A stretch of 19,698 nucleotides of DNA from an uncultured Prevotella sp. (GCA_900541335.1 UQJC01000038.1:1-19698); one strand, 5' to 3'. Shown: positions 1 through 7,586, counted from the stretch's first letter. Notes: generated by a model not told the origin, from the sequence alone. Program-made: numbers and translations.

Positions 1-126
1 GTAAGCCAAGTAATCTACGGGGCAGAGGTCGTTGATACCTACAATCTGAATGTCGTCGCGATTCTGAGCGGCGCGGAATACGAAACGGCCGATACGACCG
101 AAACCGTTAATACCTACTTTAATCAT
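1..126 (-). CDS. gap: Glyceraldehyde-3-phosphate dehydrogenase, N-terminal part (cut by window edge)
   Basis: The first 42 codons are visible; the gene continues beyond base 1. GAPDH is the cytoplasmic glycolytic enzyme that oxidises and phosphorylates glyceraldehyde 3-phosphate with NAD. The translation starts MIKVGINGFGRIGRFVFRAA, which contains the Rossmann dinucleotide-binding motif GxNGFGRIGR that begins nearly every GapA. The segment IVGINDLCPVDYLAY after it also fits the family. The ATG at 124-126 (minus strand) is the only sensible start because the motif begins four residues later. A TAnnTTTG promoter lies about 120 bases upstream, back to back with the mscL promoter. Identification is firm. 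Whether the rest of the gene is intact cannot be seen. Confidence 0.96.
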   Translation of the reverse strand, partial: MIKVGINGFGRIGRFVFRAAQNRDDIQIVGINDLCPVDYLAY

Positions 127-245
127 AATGTTTTAGTTGCGAATTAACTATTAAGTGGATAAATGCTTCAAGTGAATAAACTCTATGTGGAAGTTGAGAG
201 TTTGATACATTCTAAATCTGTACCCCTTTTCTCTTTTTCCGAAGG

Positions 246-253
246 CAAAGGTA
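246..253 (-). promoter_or_regulatory. Bacteroidetes-type -7 box (TACCTTTG) for gap
   Basis: On the minus strand the sequence TACCTTTG matches the Bacteroidetes consensus TAnnTTTG exactly. A TTG is present about 24 bases further upstream, a little far for the usual -33 element. The predicted transcript would start near 240 and give gap a leader of about 115 bases. The assignment rests on consensus match and position only. Confidence 0.6.
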
Positions 254-266
254 CGAATATAATTTC

Positions 267-274
267 TATATTTG
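267..274 (+). promoter_or_regulatory. Bacteroidetes-type -7 box (TATATTTG) for mscL
   Basis: TATATTTG fits TAnnTTTG and sits 32 bases before the mscL ATG, which predicts a short leader of about 25 bases. No clear -33 TTG is seen. The box lies only about 14 bases from the opposing gap -7 box, so the two promoters share the same small region. Confidence 0.5.
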
Positions 275-306
275 TGCCAACATAACTAATTAATTTTCTA
301 TCAACT

Positions 307-729
307 ATGAAGAATTCTACATTCATCCACGACTTTAAAGAGTTTGCAGTAAGAGGCAATGTTATCGATATGGCTGTCGGTGTAATTATAGGCGGTGCAT
401 TTGGTAAGATTGTTTCCTCAGTGGTCAATGACATCATTATGCCACCCATCGGTTGGTTGATTGGGGGCATTAATTTTAAGGATTTGAAGTACGACCTTCC
501 TATAAATCCATTGTCTGACTCTACTGAGCCAGTCAGTATCGCCTACGGTAATTTTCTTCAAACTTGTCTGGATTTCTTTATCGTCTCCTTCTGCATCTTC
601 TTGCTTTTGCGCCTGATAATTAAGTTCACGAAAAAGAATAAACCGGAAGAAGCGAAGGTTGAACAGCCTAAAGTACCCAGCGAGGAAGTTGTGTTGTTGC
701 GTGAGATTCGTGATGCGCTGAAAAAGTAA
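307..729 (+). CDS. mscL: Large-conductance mechanosensitive channel MscL
   Basis: A homopentameric inner-membrane channel that opens under membrane tension to release solutes during hypo-osmotic shock. The 140-residue length is normal for the family. Residues 1-18 form the amphipathic N-terminal helix. The pore-lining first membrane helix starts at about residue 19 (VIDMAVGVIIGGAFGKIVSS), with the conserved glycine and alanine pattern, followed by the NDIIMPPIG stretch. The second membrane helix spans about residues 82-105 and is rich in Phe, Leu and Ile. Lysine- and glutamate-rich sequence leads to the C-terminal helix (VVLLREIRDALKK), the typical MscL cytoplasmic bundle. The gene stands alone, divergent from gap, and is followed by a strong terminator. 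The ATG at 307 is the first start after the promoter. Confidence 0.97.
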   Translation: MKNSTFIHDFKEFAVRGNVIDMAVGVIIGGAFGKIVSSVVNDIIMPPIGWLIGGINFKDLKYDLPINPLSDSTEPVSIAYGNFLQTCLDFFIVSFCIFLLLRLIIKFTKKNKPEEAKVEQPKVPSEEVVLLREIRDALKK

Positions 730-757
730 GCGGTGCTATTCTTATATTCCAAGTTCT

Positions 758-803
758 ACAACAGATAGGGGAAGCCTTACGCTTTTCTTATCTGTTGTTT
801 TTT
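758..803 (+). terminator. Intrinsic terminator after mscL
   Basis: ACAACAGATAGG (758-769) pairs with CTTATCTGTTGT (787-798), with one G-T pair. The stem continues inward through AAGC/GCTT around a CTTAC loop, and a run of T follows (798-803). It begins 29 bases after the mscL stop. This is a classic stem plus U-tract. Confidence 0.88.
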
Positions 804-1307
804 GTATCCATAAGTAGGGTGGGAGCGGCAATCGTGTTTGCGCTCCCTTTTTCTGTTTTTGTTCAACAATCGTTCTTTGCTTTGGGCACTTTTGGTGTAT
901 TCCAGTCAGATACTTCTTTCGAGTTATGCATTATAATAATGTGTGTCTGTTTAGATGTGCTTATCCCGTTCATTTCAAGCGAGGAGTTTTTTGTGTCTGA
1001 AAGAAGGCTGAGTCCTCTATGCGTTGTTGCTGGATGAATTAGGCTTAGTTGGAGGTGAAGAGAGCCTTCTTGATACCTTGCAGAGCCTTGTGGAAACTTT
1101 CAATGTTGTTTGGTTATTGGCTTTTTCCTTGTTAGAAATGGTGATATAGTTTTCAATTGGTAATAAGTAAGGTTAAAATATGAACTTTTATTAGTACTAT
1201 GTAATGCAAAGTAGTGGTTCATACCTATATTTGCGGTCGTAAGGAGAACAACCCTGTTTCAGGGACGTTTTCCGAGTATTTCATTTGGTTCAATCCTTAT
1301 TTATTCT
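804..1307. other. Intergenic stretch between mscL and padR; no convincing intact gene
   Basis: An 80-codon open frame on the plus strand (795-1037) overlaps the mscL terminator and has no recognisable family or start signal, so I do not call it. On the minus strand, short stretches around 1045-1180 read like the end of a protein in two adjacent frames (see findings). A possible padR promoter box lies at 1226-1233. Otherwise nothing is seen. Confidence 0.5.
1226..1233 (+). promoter_or_regulatory. Possible -7 box (TATATTTG) for padR
   Basis: An exact TAnnTTTG match 74 bases before the padR ATG. No good -33 TTG is visible at the usual distance, so this is a candidate based on the -7 box alone. 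PadR regulators are often autoregulated, so an operator may overlap it, but I see no clear dyad. Confidence 0.4.
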
Positions 1308-1661
1308 ATGAATGTAGACAATGCTAAATCACAGATGCGCAAGGGTATGCTTGAATACTGTGTGCTCTTGTTGCTGAGTCGAGAGGCGAGTTATGCCAAT
1401 GATATTATCACTCGTCTGAAGGAGTCAGAAATCATTGTGGTAGAAGGTACGCTCTATCCTTTGCTGACACGGCTCAAAAAGGATGGACTGCTCTCTTACG
1501 AATGGAGGGAGTCAACCCAAGGTCCGCCTCGCAAGTATTATGAACTCACGCCAGATGGTCGTACCTTTCTCGCCGAACTTGACAATGCCTGGAACGAACT
1601 CGCGCGTACCGTCAGTTTGCTCAAAGGGAATGCCAAGCTCCTCCCGCTTTTACCCGGTTAA
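1308..1661 (+). CDS. PadR-family transcriptional regulator
   Basis: A 117-residue winged-helix DNA-binding protein. The pattern MRKGMLEYCVLLLLSREASY at the N terminus is the first PadR helix. The central segment VVEGTLYPLLTRLKKDGLLSYEW is the recognition helix and wing hallmark, and GPPRKYYELTPDGR completes the wing. A short C-terminal helix (residues about 90-110) would dimerise. Length is typical of the small, ligand-light PadR class. In Bacteroidetes, PadR genes commonly precede PspC-domain membrane protein genes, as here with a 275-base spacer, so control of the downstream gene is a reasonable inference. The effector ligand cannot be told from sequence. The ATG at 1308 fits the family N terminus. 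Confidence 0.93.
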   Translation: MNVDNAKSQMRKGMLEYCVLLLLSREASYANDIITRLKESEIIVVEGTLYPLLTRLKKDGLLSYEWRESTQGPPRKYYELTPDGRTFLAELDNAWNELARTVSLLKGNAKLLPLLPG

Positions 1662-1936
1662 GTTGTTCAAATAGTTCCACTGCTACCTGTTGAAGTGGAT
1701 GTAGACTCCTCATCTTTCACTTCATCGGTCGCTTCCTGTAGTTTAATCTCTTTCTTGAATTCCATTTACGTAAAGTTTTTCCATCGTTTTTCTTGCTGAG
1801 CCTACTTTTTGCCATTGTTTTTAATAGGTACGCGTAGTCATGCACATCCCCGAGCCATTTGCTCAGCTCAAACCTTCTTCCAAGGCTCATTAAGAGCCCT
1901 TACACTGTTTCCTCCAATCTTTATTTGTATCCACTT

Positions 1937-3748
1937 ATGAAAAAAAATATCACTGTCAACCTTTTTGGTCAACTCTATGCCATCGACGAAGATGCGTACA
2001 GTTTGCTCGAACAATACCTGCAAAACATGAAGCGTTATTTTGCTACGCGTGAAGGAGGCGACGAGATTGCCGACGACATTGAACACCGTGTAGCCGAGCT
2101 TTTTGCCGAACTTCAAGCCTCTGGTGTCCAAGCAATTGCCATAGAACACGTGCAGGAAATAATCTGCCGCATCGGGAACCCCGAACAACTCGATGGGGAA
2201 GAAAGTGCAGAAGAGCCATCCGCAGCCTTTGCTCCAAACGAAGCTTCGTCCGAAGACGAACCTTCCCAAACCACAACCAACAACGACTGTTCCACAAGCT
2301 GGTACAAGAAATACAGTACCCAATTTCGTTCGTTCTTTCACGGTCGTCACCTGTATCGCGATGCAGACAATGTCATGGTCGGCGGTGTGATGTCAGGCCT
2401 TTGTAAATACTTTGGCGGAAGCGACCCACTTCCCTGGCGTATCCTCATGGTGCTTGCGTGCCTGTTGAGTTATGCCTCTTTGGCCCTTGTTTACCTAGTG
2501 GCTTGGGCACTAATCCCCCAAGCGCGCACCGCCGACCAACGGTTGCAGATGCAAGGCAAACCCGTTAATCCGCAAACCCTCAATGAAGAACTCATGAAGC
2601 AGACCGCCGCCCGTCCAGCTCCCGTTGCTTCCTCTTCAGTTCGTTCCAATGCTCGGGGTTGCTTGTCCGCCCTGCTGGTATTCGTCCTGTTTTGCACCAA
2701 ACTCTTCCTGTCCCTTGTCGTAGGTGGTTTCTTTCTCTTCTTGACCATTGTTTTCATCGGACTATTGCTCTTCTCTTTTGGAGGAACACATCTCTTTGGT
2801 GGTGAATATGCTGAAATTCCCTTGATGGAACTGTTTGCAGCCAATCCCGATATACTAAGTATGGCAACAGTAGCTGCCGGTGCCGGAATACTCTGTCTCG
2901 CACTCTTGCTTTATTCCTTGATACGTATGATGATTGTACGTCCTGCCACAGCCGAACCCTTGCCCCCCTCTCGGTTGTCAGTCGTTCGTCGTTGGTCCTT
3001 TTGGTTAACCATCATCTTGTCGGGTGCACTTGCCATCGCACTCTTGGTTGTCGTACTTCTTCGCACCTATGCTATCAAGGAACATGAGTATCGTGTCAGT
3101 AATCATGTCGGCGGTTACTTCCTTTATTCTCAGGAGCGCAGACAACTTACCGATAGCGGTTGGGAAGTAAAGAAGTATGAGAATACCAATGCCAATGGTT
3201 TTTTGTTCGATTCCAATCCCAATCTATTTGCTTACGACGGAGTTTCCGAATATATGACCTTTCAACAAGCTGACCTTTCCAAACCTATGCGCGTAGTGAT
3301 TGAGTGTCGTGAGCCCTTCGAGCCAGGTTATTATCACTTTGAAGCCATAGGTTATGCTAAATCTCAAGGCGGTTACCTTTATGTACGTACGCCACAGGAT
3401 ACCCTGGTGCAGGGAATCCCTGTTGACGACGTCAATAACAGCGGAAATATGGCCAGAATGGGTTTAGATCAGTTGCGTCAGACTTCCTACTTTGCCGAAG
3501 TCGCTGATTCGCTCAACTACACCGAGTGGTTGTACGAACGCATCAAACCTTTCAGTTACATACGTTCCGCCAGTTTCTATCATCCCGGTGGCGATCTCAG
3601 CATGGGCGTGACCAACGTCCCCGAATACATTGGACTGCCCGTCACTCAGGGCGCAACCCGAAAGTTTGGCCTTCTCCGTATGAATGTGGTTAGGGATAGT
3701 GTAAATACTTCGTCTGTTTCGTCGTCCACCTCCCATCGTTCGTTTTGA
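1937..3748 (+). CDS. PspC domain-containing multi-pass membrane protein
   Basis: A 603-residue probable envelope-stress protein. Residues 1-85 (starting MKKNITVNLFGQLYAIDEDA) form the soluble N-terminal region seen in Bacteroidetes PspC proteins; about 90-125 is an acidic, Ser/Thr-rich linker. The PspC domain runs from about 137 to 200, with the motif LYRDADNVMVGGVMSGLCKY followed by a membrane helix. Further hydrophobic segments lie at about 240-283, 308-333 and 353-380. The remaining 220 residues form a soluble C-terminal domain without a family I can name; membrane-stress sensing or protection is the family role. The open frame extends 26 codons upstream to a non-ATG codon, but I chose the ATG at 1937 because MKKNITVNLFGQ is the conserved beginning. 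The padR gene lies just upstream and is the likely regulator. Confidence 0.9.
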   Translation: MKKNITVNLFGQLYAIDEDAYSLLEQYLQNMKRYFATREGGDEIADDIEHRVAELFAELQASGVQAIAIEHVQEIICRIGNPEQLDGEESAEEPSAAFAPNEASSEDEPSQTTTNNDCSTSWYKKYSTQFRSFFHGRHLYRDADNVMVGGVMSGLCKYFGGSDPLPWRILMVLACLLSYASLALVYLVAWALIPQARTADQRLQMQGKPVNPQTLNEELMKQTAARPAPVASSSVRSNARGCLSALLVFVLFCTKLFLSLVVGGFFLFLTIVFIGLLLFSFGGTHLFGGEYAEIPLMELFAANPDILSMATVAAGAGILCLALLLYSLIRMMIVRPATAEPLPPSRLSVVRRWSFWLTIILSGALAIALLVVVLLRTYAIKEHEYRVSNHVGGYFLYSQERRQLTDSGWEVKKYENTNANGFLFDSNPNLFAYDGVSEYMTFQQADLSKPMRVVIECREPFEPGYYHFEAIGYAKSQGGYLYVRTPQDTLVQGIPVDDVNNSGNMARMGLDQLRQTSYFAEVADSLNYTEWLYERIKPFSYIRSASFYHPGGDLSMGVTNVPEYIGLPVTQGATRKFGLLRMNVVRDSVNTSSVSSSTSHRSF

Positions 3749-3794
3749 GAGCCCTTAGTAAGCGTTTCTCATCCTCAAATAAGCGTTTAAATGC

Positions 3795-3840
3795 AAACAT
3801 CCGCGTAATCCCTGCTCATGCAAGGCTTACGCGGATGTTT
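3795..3840. terminator. Terminator hairpin between convergent PspC and yggS genes
   Basis: AAACATCCGCGTAA (3795-3808) pairs perfectly with TTACGCGGATGTTT (3827-3840), a 14-bp stem around an 18-base loop. It lies 46 bases after the PspC-gene stop and 14 bases after the yggS stop on the other strand. A-rich and T-rich ends on the arms let it serve both directions, although no long T run follows on either side. Confidence 0.8.
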
Positions 3841-3854
3841 AGTTCTTACAGCAA

Positions 3855-4514
3855 TCAGTATTCCCGTTCACCAAAGATGGCTGTGCCAATGCGCACCAGC
3901 GTGGCACCTTCGTCCATGGCCAGTTGATAGTCGTGCGACATCCCCCAAGAGCGTTGGCTGAAGGCGGGATCGTCTGCAAAGAAGCGCGCTTTGACTTCTG
4001 TGAAGTATGTTTGAGCGGTATGGAACTCCCGGCGCACCTGGTCGGCATTGTCCGTGTTCGAAGCCATACACATGAGCCCGGCTATTTGTACGTGGGGCAA
4101 CTCACGCCATTCGCCGGCTTCGAGCAACTCGGTACAAGCTTCGAGCGTAAGACCGTACTTGGTTGCTTCCTGTGCAAGGTGAAGTTCAAGCAGACAGGGA
4201 ATCACACGTTTGCATTTTGCACCCTGCTTATTGATTTCGCGCAAAAGTTTTAAGCTGTCTACCGCATGAATAAGCGAGATGTAAGGCGCGATATACTTTA
4301 CCTTGTTTGCCTGAAGGTGGCCAATGAAGTGCCACTCGATATCTTTGGGCAACACTTCCTGCTTAACCTGCAATTCTTGCACGCGATTTTCGCCAAAGAT
4401 GCGTTGGCCTTGGTCGTATGCCTCTTGAAGGAGTGGGGCAGGGTGGAATTTCGAAACCGCCACCAGTTCTACACCCTGACGGATGGTGTCTTTGATTTCT
4501 TTCAGATGAATCAT
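3855..4514 (-). CDS. yggS: YggS/PROSC-family pyridoxal phosphate-binding protein
   Basis: A cytoplasmic PLP-binding protein with a fold-type III alanine racemase-like barrel; the family maintains PLP and amino/keto acid homeostasis rather than catalysing a known reaction. From the chosen ATG (4514) it is 219 residues. The PLP lysine is K22 in VAVSKFHP. Other family blocks visible are RIFGENRVQEL, IEWHFIGHLQANKVK, HAVDS, a conserved LLELHLAQE strand, IAGLMCMAS, and the C-terminal SWGMSHDYQLAMDEGATLVR and IGTAIFGEREY. An in-frame ATG nine codons upstream (4541) would add MTQRSYRTA; the start at MIHLKEIKDTIRQG agrees better with homologues. It lies downstream of the DUF4494 gene with a 197-base gap, so cotranscription is possible but not certain. 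Confidence 0.95.
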   Translation of the reverse strand: MIHLKEIKDTIRQGVELVAVSKFHPAPLLQEAYDQGQRIFGENRVQELQVKQEVLPKDIEWHFIGHLQANKVKYIAPYISLIHAVDSLKLLREINKQGAKCKRVIPCLLELHLAQEATKYGLTLEACTELLEAGEWRELPHVQIAGLMCMASNTDNADQVRREFHTAQTYFTEVKARFFADDPAFSQRSWGMSHDYQLAMDEGATLVRIGTAIFGEREY

Positions 4515-4548
4515 AGCGGTGCGATATGAGCGTTGAGTCAATAGAGAG

Positions 4549-4585
4549 AGGCGTGTTGCGCCCGCATCAACGGGGCTTCACGCCT
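4549..4585 (-). other. Small dyad in the DUF4494-yggS spacer
   Basis: AGGCGTG (4549-4555) pairs with CACGCCT (4579-4585), with an inner CCCG/CGGG pairing (4561-4564 with 4571-4574). It sits just upstream of yggS on the minus strand. No T run follows, so it could be an RNA leader structure, a processing site or chance. The function is unknown. Confidence 0.3.
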
Positions 4586-4711
4586 TCGTAGCTTAAGAGA
4601 ATGGTGCCAAGATTGTACCGTGAGCGTTTCAGCCTTGTGTCAGCCTATCGAGTGGCAGAAGGTGTCGCTTCACGTCGTTCCTCCAACAGAGCAAACGTTC
4701 CTGGTCACAAC

Positions 4712-5191
4712 TTATTCTTCGTATTCGGGCTTGTCGCCTTCGCTGCGCGTGCTCTGCACGTAGTGGAACACGTCCATCAACGGAGTCTCCGTTACACTGG
4801 CAATGGTGTAGTCCATCATAGAGCCCTTCATGCCTTCATCTAAGCGCTTGATTGAGTCGCGAAGGTCGCCAGCCTGCACCAATACGTTTTGTGAAGTCTT
4901 CTTTTCCTTACCACTCTTCTCGTCGAGGGTAATGAAAACCAGTTTAGCGCGGAAATAACGGTCAGCAGAGTCATCGCCCGGTGCTTCAAAGAGCTCCGCG
5001 TAGCGTGCACGCTTAATGTCGCTTACTTCAAATTCACCCGTCATAAACGGAGTGATTTCCTCAATGATGCGGCGTTCAGCCTCGGTAAAATTGAGAGCAT
5101 CGACGAGGTACGGCTCGTTTACTTTCTTCACAAGGCCGTTTTCCATCGTCTTCTCATATTTAACCTTGCATTCAAACCATTGATTGTTCAT
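4712..5191 (-). CDS. DUF4494 domain-containing protein
   Basis: A 159-residue cytoplasmic protein of a family found almost only in Bacteroidetes; no activity is established. The N terminus MNNQWFECKVKYEKTMENG is the conserved opening of DUF4494, followed by KVNEPYLVDALNFTEAERRI, EITPFMTGEFEVSDIKRARY and a strand-rich middle (RYFRAKLVFITLDEKSGKEK). There is no signal peptide or membrane segment. The tail is acidic. In Bacteroidetes it is often found beside yggS, as here. The ATG at 5191 is the only start that fits. The 200 bases upstream contain a TAATTTTG box (5387-5394, minus) that could be its promoter, though it overlaps the end of the preceding gene. Confidence 0.9.
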   Translation of the reverse strand: MNNQWFECKVKYEKTMENGLVKKVNEPYLVDALNFTEAERRIIEEITPFMTGEFEVSDIKRARYAELFEAPGDDSADRYFRAKLVFITLDEKSGKEKKTSQNVLVQAGDLRDSIKRLDEGMKGSMMDYTIASVTETPLMDVFHYVQSTRSEGDKPEYEE

Positions 5192-5391
5192 TGTCGTGTT
5201 GTATTATATATTGAGTGTTATATGTATAGGCAGTTCTACTAAGGAGGCATTACAGAGCGGGAGGGAGGTTGGTCGATGTTGCCCACCCCTGATTGCATGC
5301 TGAAACTTCCGAACTCACCGGTTCTGAAACAGACTTTTCTCGAAAATCCTTTTCTTGTATGTGAGAAGGGTGCCGGTAAAGGCGCGCAAAA

Positions 5392-6171
5392 TTAGAAATT
5401 TATTCTTACTTGTCCTTTCCCCTTCGTAAATAATCCGTACCGAATCGCGTGCTTGGGGCAAACGTGGTAGCAGGCCAGGCAATGTGTGCAGTGTCCCATC
5501 CACTCGGGCGCGTTTTCTTTCGTCAGTCTGATGTTGTGAAGCGGACATAGCTTTTCGCAACGTCCGCAACCGATGCACTGCTTGGTGTCCACGTGAAAGT
5601 GGCGGTCGTTCGTCAGCCAACGGTTAAACAACGGGCGGAGCACGTAAGTTTTCAGCCAGGGGAAGCTGCCGGGCGTCACGTCTGCCTTTGTTGAGTCTTG
5701 CCTTCGGTCTATACACGCAGCGATGGCCTTCAGCCGTTCCTGCAAGACCTTCTCTTTGGTTTCGACCAGGTCGGGTTGGTCTGTATCAAAGCCGGGCAGG
5801 CAAACGTACGTGTTGCGCATCTGAACAGAGAAGACTGCTTGCAGCGGCCAGCCCTTTGCTGCCAGTCGCTGGCGAAGCAACGCGTCTGTGCGACCGATGT
5901 CGTCGCCGCAAGTCAAGACGCTGTAAACGTAGAGCGTCTGTTGAGCGGTAAAACCTCCGGGCAAGGAGGGAAGTCGGTCTATCCACTGTTCGACAGCAAG
6001 CGGAAGTCCCCAACCATAGACTGGGAAAATAAGACCGATGGAATTTAAGCTTTTCAAGTCTTCGATTTCGAGCAAAGCTTTCTCCATCTTACTTTCCTGC
6101 TCTCCCAGTCGTTCAGCCAGCACTTTGGCCACACGAGCTGAGTTCCCCGTGCCAGAAAACCAATAAATCAT
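5392..6171 (-). CDS. EFR1-family protein: flavodoxin-like domain fused to a 2x[4Fe-4S] ferredoxin domain
   Basis: A 259-residue probable electron-transfer protein. The N terminus MIYWFSGTGNSARVAKVLAE holds the flavodoxin phosphate-binding loop SGTGNS (about residues 6-11). The middle resembles flavodoxin strands (IGLIFPVYGWGLP, YVYSVLTCGDD). The C-terminal part has two complete iron-sulfur motifs, CIGCGRCEKLCP (about 198-209) and CTHCLACYHVCP (about 228-239), so two [4Fe-4S] clusters are expected. Its ATG overlaps the stop of ispE by four bases (ATGA), which implies translational coupling. The physiological partner is unknown. MEP-pathway enzymes IspG and IspH need low-potential electrons, so a link to isoprenoid synthesis is tempting, but that is inference from position only. 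Confidence 0.9.
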   Translation of the reverse strand: MIYWFSGTGNSARVAKVLAERLGEQESKMEKALLEIEDLKSLNSIGLIFPVYGWGLPLAVEQWIDRLPSLPGGFTAQQTLYVYSVLTCGDDIGRTDALLRQRLAAKGWPLQAVFSVQMRNTYVCLPGFDTDQPDLVETKEKVLQERLKAIAACIDRRQDSTKADVTPGSFPWLKTYVLRPLFNRWLTNDRHFHVDTKQCIGCGRCEKLCPLHNIRLTKENAPEWMGHCTHCLACYHVCPKHAIRYGLFTKGKGQVRINF

Positions 6172-7007
6172 CGCAGCAGTTTTTCGGTGAAGACAAAATG
6201 ATCCTTGAAAACTTCGTGGGCTTCCGCTACCGGACGATCGAAGAGACCAAAGAGGGTGCTGCCACTGCCGCTCATCGCCGCATAACGGGCCCCGAGGTCA
6301 TAGAGCGTCTGTTTGATGGCGGGCAGTTCGGGGTGATTCGAAAAGACCGAAGCCTCAAAGTCGTTCACCACCGTTTCGCGCCAGCTGTCCATGTCTTGAG
6401 CCAGTGCCTCACGCAAGTCGTGGGCTGCGGGTTGCGGTCGCACCGCTGCATAAGCCTCTTTTGTCGAGATGAACACGTTGGGTTTCACTAACACAATGTA
6501 CTTTCCTTGAAGGGAAAGGTTGAAGTTCTCCATCTGGTCGCCAATTCCCGTTGCAAATACCGGTCGATTGCGAACAAAGAAAGCACAGTCCGCTCCAAAC
6601 TTGGCCATACGGCGTTCCATGTCGCTTTCACTTAAATTCAGCTGATACAATTCGTTGAGACCCGTCATCATGGCCGCCGCGTCGCTGCTGCCGCCGCCCA
6701 GACCGGCGCCCATCGGAATGTGTTTGCAGAGAAAAATCTCTGAAGGAGGTAAATCAAATTCTTCTCGGAGTGAAAGGTACACCTTGACCACTAAGTTGTC
6801 TGCTGGATTGCCTGCAATGGGTACACCGCTCAGGTGAAGCCGATAAGTCTCGTCCTTCGTTCCGTCTTTCCATTCCAGCAGCTCCAGGCTGTCACGCAAC
6901 GGGATGGGATAGAAGACCGTTTCAAGATTGTGGTAGCCGTCGGGGCGTTTGGCGACAATGTTCAAGCCAAGGTTGATTTTGCAGTTGGGAAGAAAGATGT
7001 TTTGCAT
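6168..7007 (-). CDS. ispE: 4-diphosphocytidyl-2-C-methyl-D-erythritol kinase
   Basis: A GHMP kinase that phosphorylates CDP-methylerythritol at the 2-hydroxyl with ATP, the fourth step of the MEP isoprenoid pathway. The protein is 279 residues from the chosen ATG at 7007. The N terminus MQNIFLPNCKINLGLNIVAK carries the family's conserved CKINLGL, followed by RPDGYHNLETVF. The ATP-binding glycine-rich motif PMGAGLGGGSSDAA is at about residues 95-108, and the C-terminal GHMP motif (AAMSGSGSTLFGLF) at about 239-252. The open frame continues 36 codons upstream of 7007, but that extension is not conserved-looking and ATG 7007 directly precedes the family start. It overlaps the downstream EFR1 gene by ATGA. 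The likely promoter is far upstream (7272-7279). Confidence 0.96.
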   Translation of the reverse strand: MQNIFLPNCKINLGLNIVAKRPDGYHNLETVFYPIPLRDSLELLEWKDGTKDETYRLHLSGVPIAGNPADNLVVKVYLSLREEFDLPPSEIFLCKHIPMGAGLGGGSSDAAAMMTGLNELYQLNLSESDMERRMAKFGADCAFFVRNRPVFATGIGDQMENFNLSLQGKYIVLVKPNVFISTKEAYAAVRPQPAAHDLREALAQDMDSWRETVVNDFEASVFSNHPELPAIKQTLYDLGARYAAMSGSGSTLFGLFDRPVAEAHEVFKDHFVFTEKLLR

Positions 7008-7271
7008 GCGTGTGAAGCTATTTGAAAAGGTGAAGAATGCGTGTGTATGCAGCGGTTGGTTCGTTTGCACTTGGGGTAATGTTACGTGAACCGCGTAGCG
7101 TCTGTGCTTGCGCAATACAGACCTGCGTAAGTGGGTGACAGGAATGCTGAAAATCGCATGAGATGTTCGAATTTGTTGATATAGACCTGTCGAAAACAGA
7201 TAAAGAACGATTCATTAGTTAGAGCGTTACTTTAATTCGTTTTGCGAACTTCGCTGCCGTTGCCTTTGCCG

Positions 7272-7279
7272 CAAAGGTA
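7272..7279 (-). promoter_or_regulatory. Possible -7 box (TACCTTTG) for ispE
   Basis: An exact TAnnTTTG match on the minus strand, 265 bases upstream of the ispE ATG. No other exact box was seen between it and the gene. A -33 TTG is not evident. If used, ispE has a leader of about 255 bases containing a 65-codon open frame (7018-7215) with no family resemblance. Confidence 0.45.
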
Positions 7280-7586
7280 GAAAGAAATATGCGATTGTTG
7301 GAAGTTTTAGCGGGTGTTGTCAGCTTGTCAATGCTGCCGTCAGGTCATTGAGGCTGCGATTGAGCTGTAAACGGATGGAGGTAGACAAGCGAATGGCGTT
7401 GTTTATTTGCCTCACAAGGGCAGAAAAAAGGGGAAACCCCAACTTCATTCACCGCCAAGACTCGAGATGAAAAAAAGAAGCAGTTTGGCGATCGGTGCAA
7501 GGTGTAGTAAATAGGGACAGGTTGCGTTCTCCTCTTTTTCAATCGCACGAAGGGGAATCGATGCCTGTTCTTGTTTCCTTACAGCT
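7280..7586. other. Gene-free stretch between ispE promoter region and palindrome
   Basis: A 67-codon minus-strand frame (7345-7548) has no recognisable features and I do not call it. A short GGGG-AAA-CCCC dyad at 7430-7440 is followed by a T run when read on the minus strand, so it could be a weak minus-strand terminator. Nothing else is evident. Confidence 0.4.

Noticed and set aside
795..1037. 80-codon plus-strand open frame after mscL
   Set aside because: It starts inside the mscL terminator, has no recognisable motif, and has no promoter or ribosome-binding signal.
3924..4253. 109-codon plus-strand frame opposite yggS
   Set aside because: It is a shadow of the clearly coding yggS on the other strand.
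4549..4585. Terminator between the DUF4494 gene and yggS
   Set aside because: The dyad has short arms and no T run, so I list it only as a small dyad of unknown role.
7018..7215. 65-codon minus-strand frame in the ispE leader
   Set aside because: No recognisable pattern, and it does not align with the start of ispE. Treated as leader.
7345..7548. 67-codon minus-strand frame
   Set aside because: Composition is not protein-like and no start signal or homology pattern is visible.
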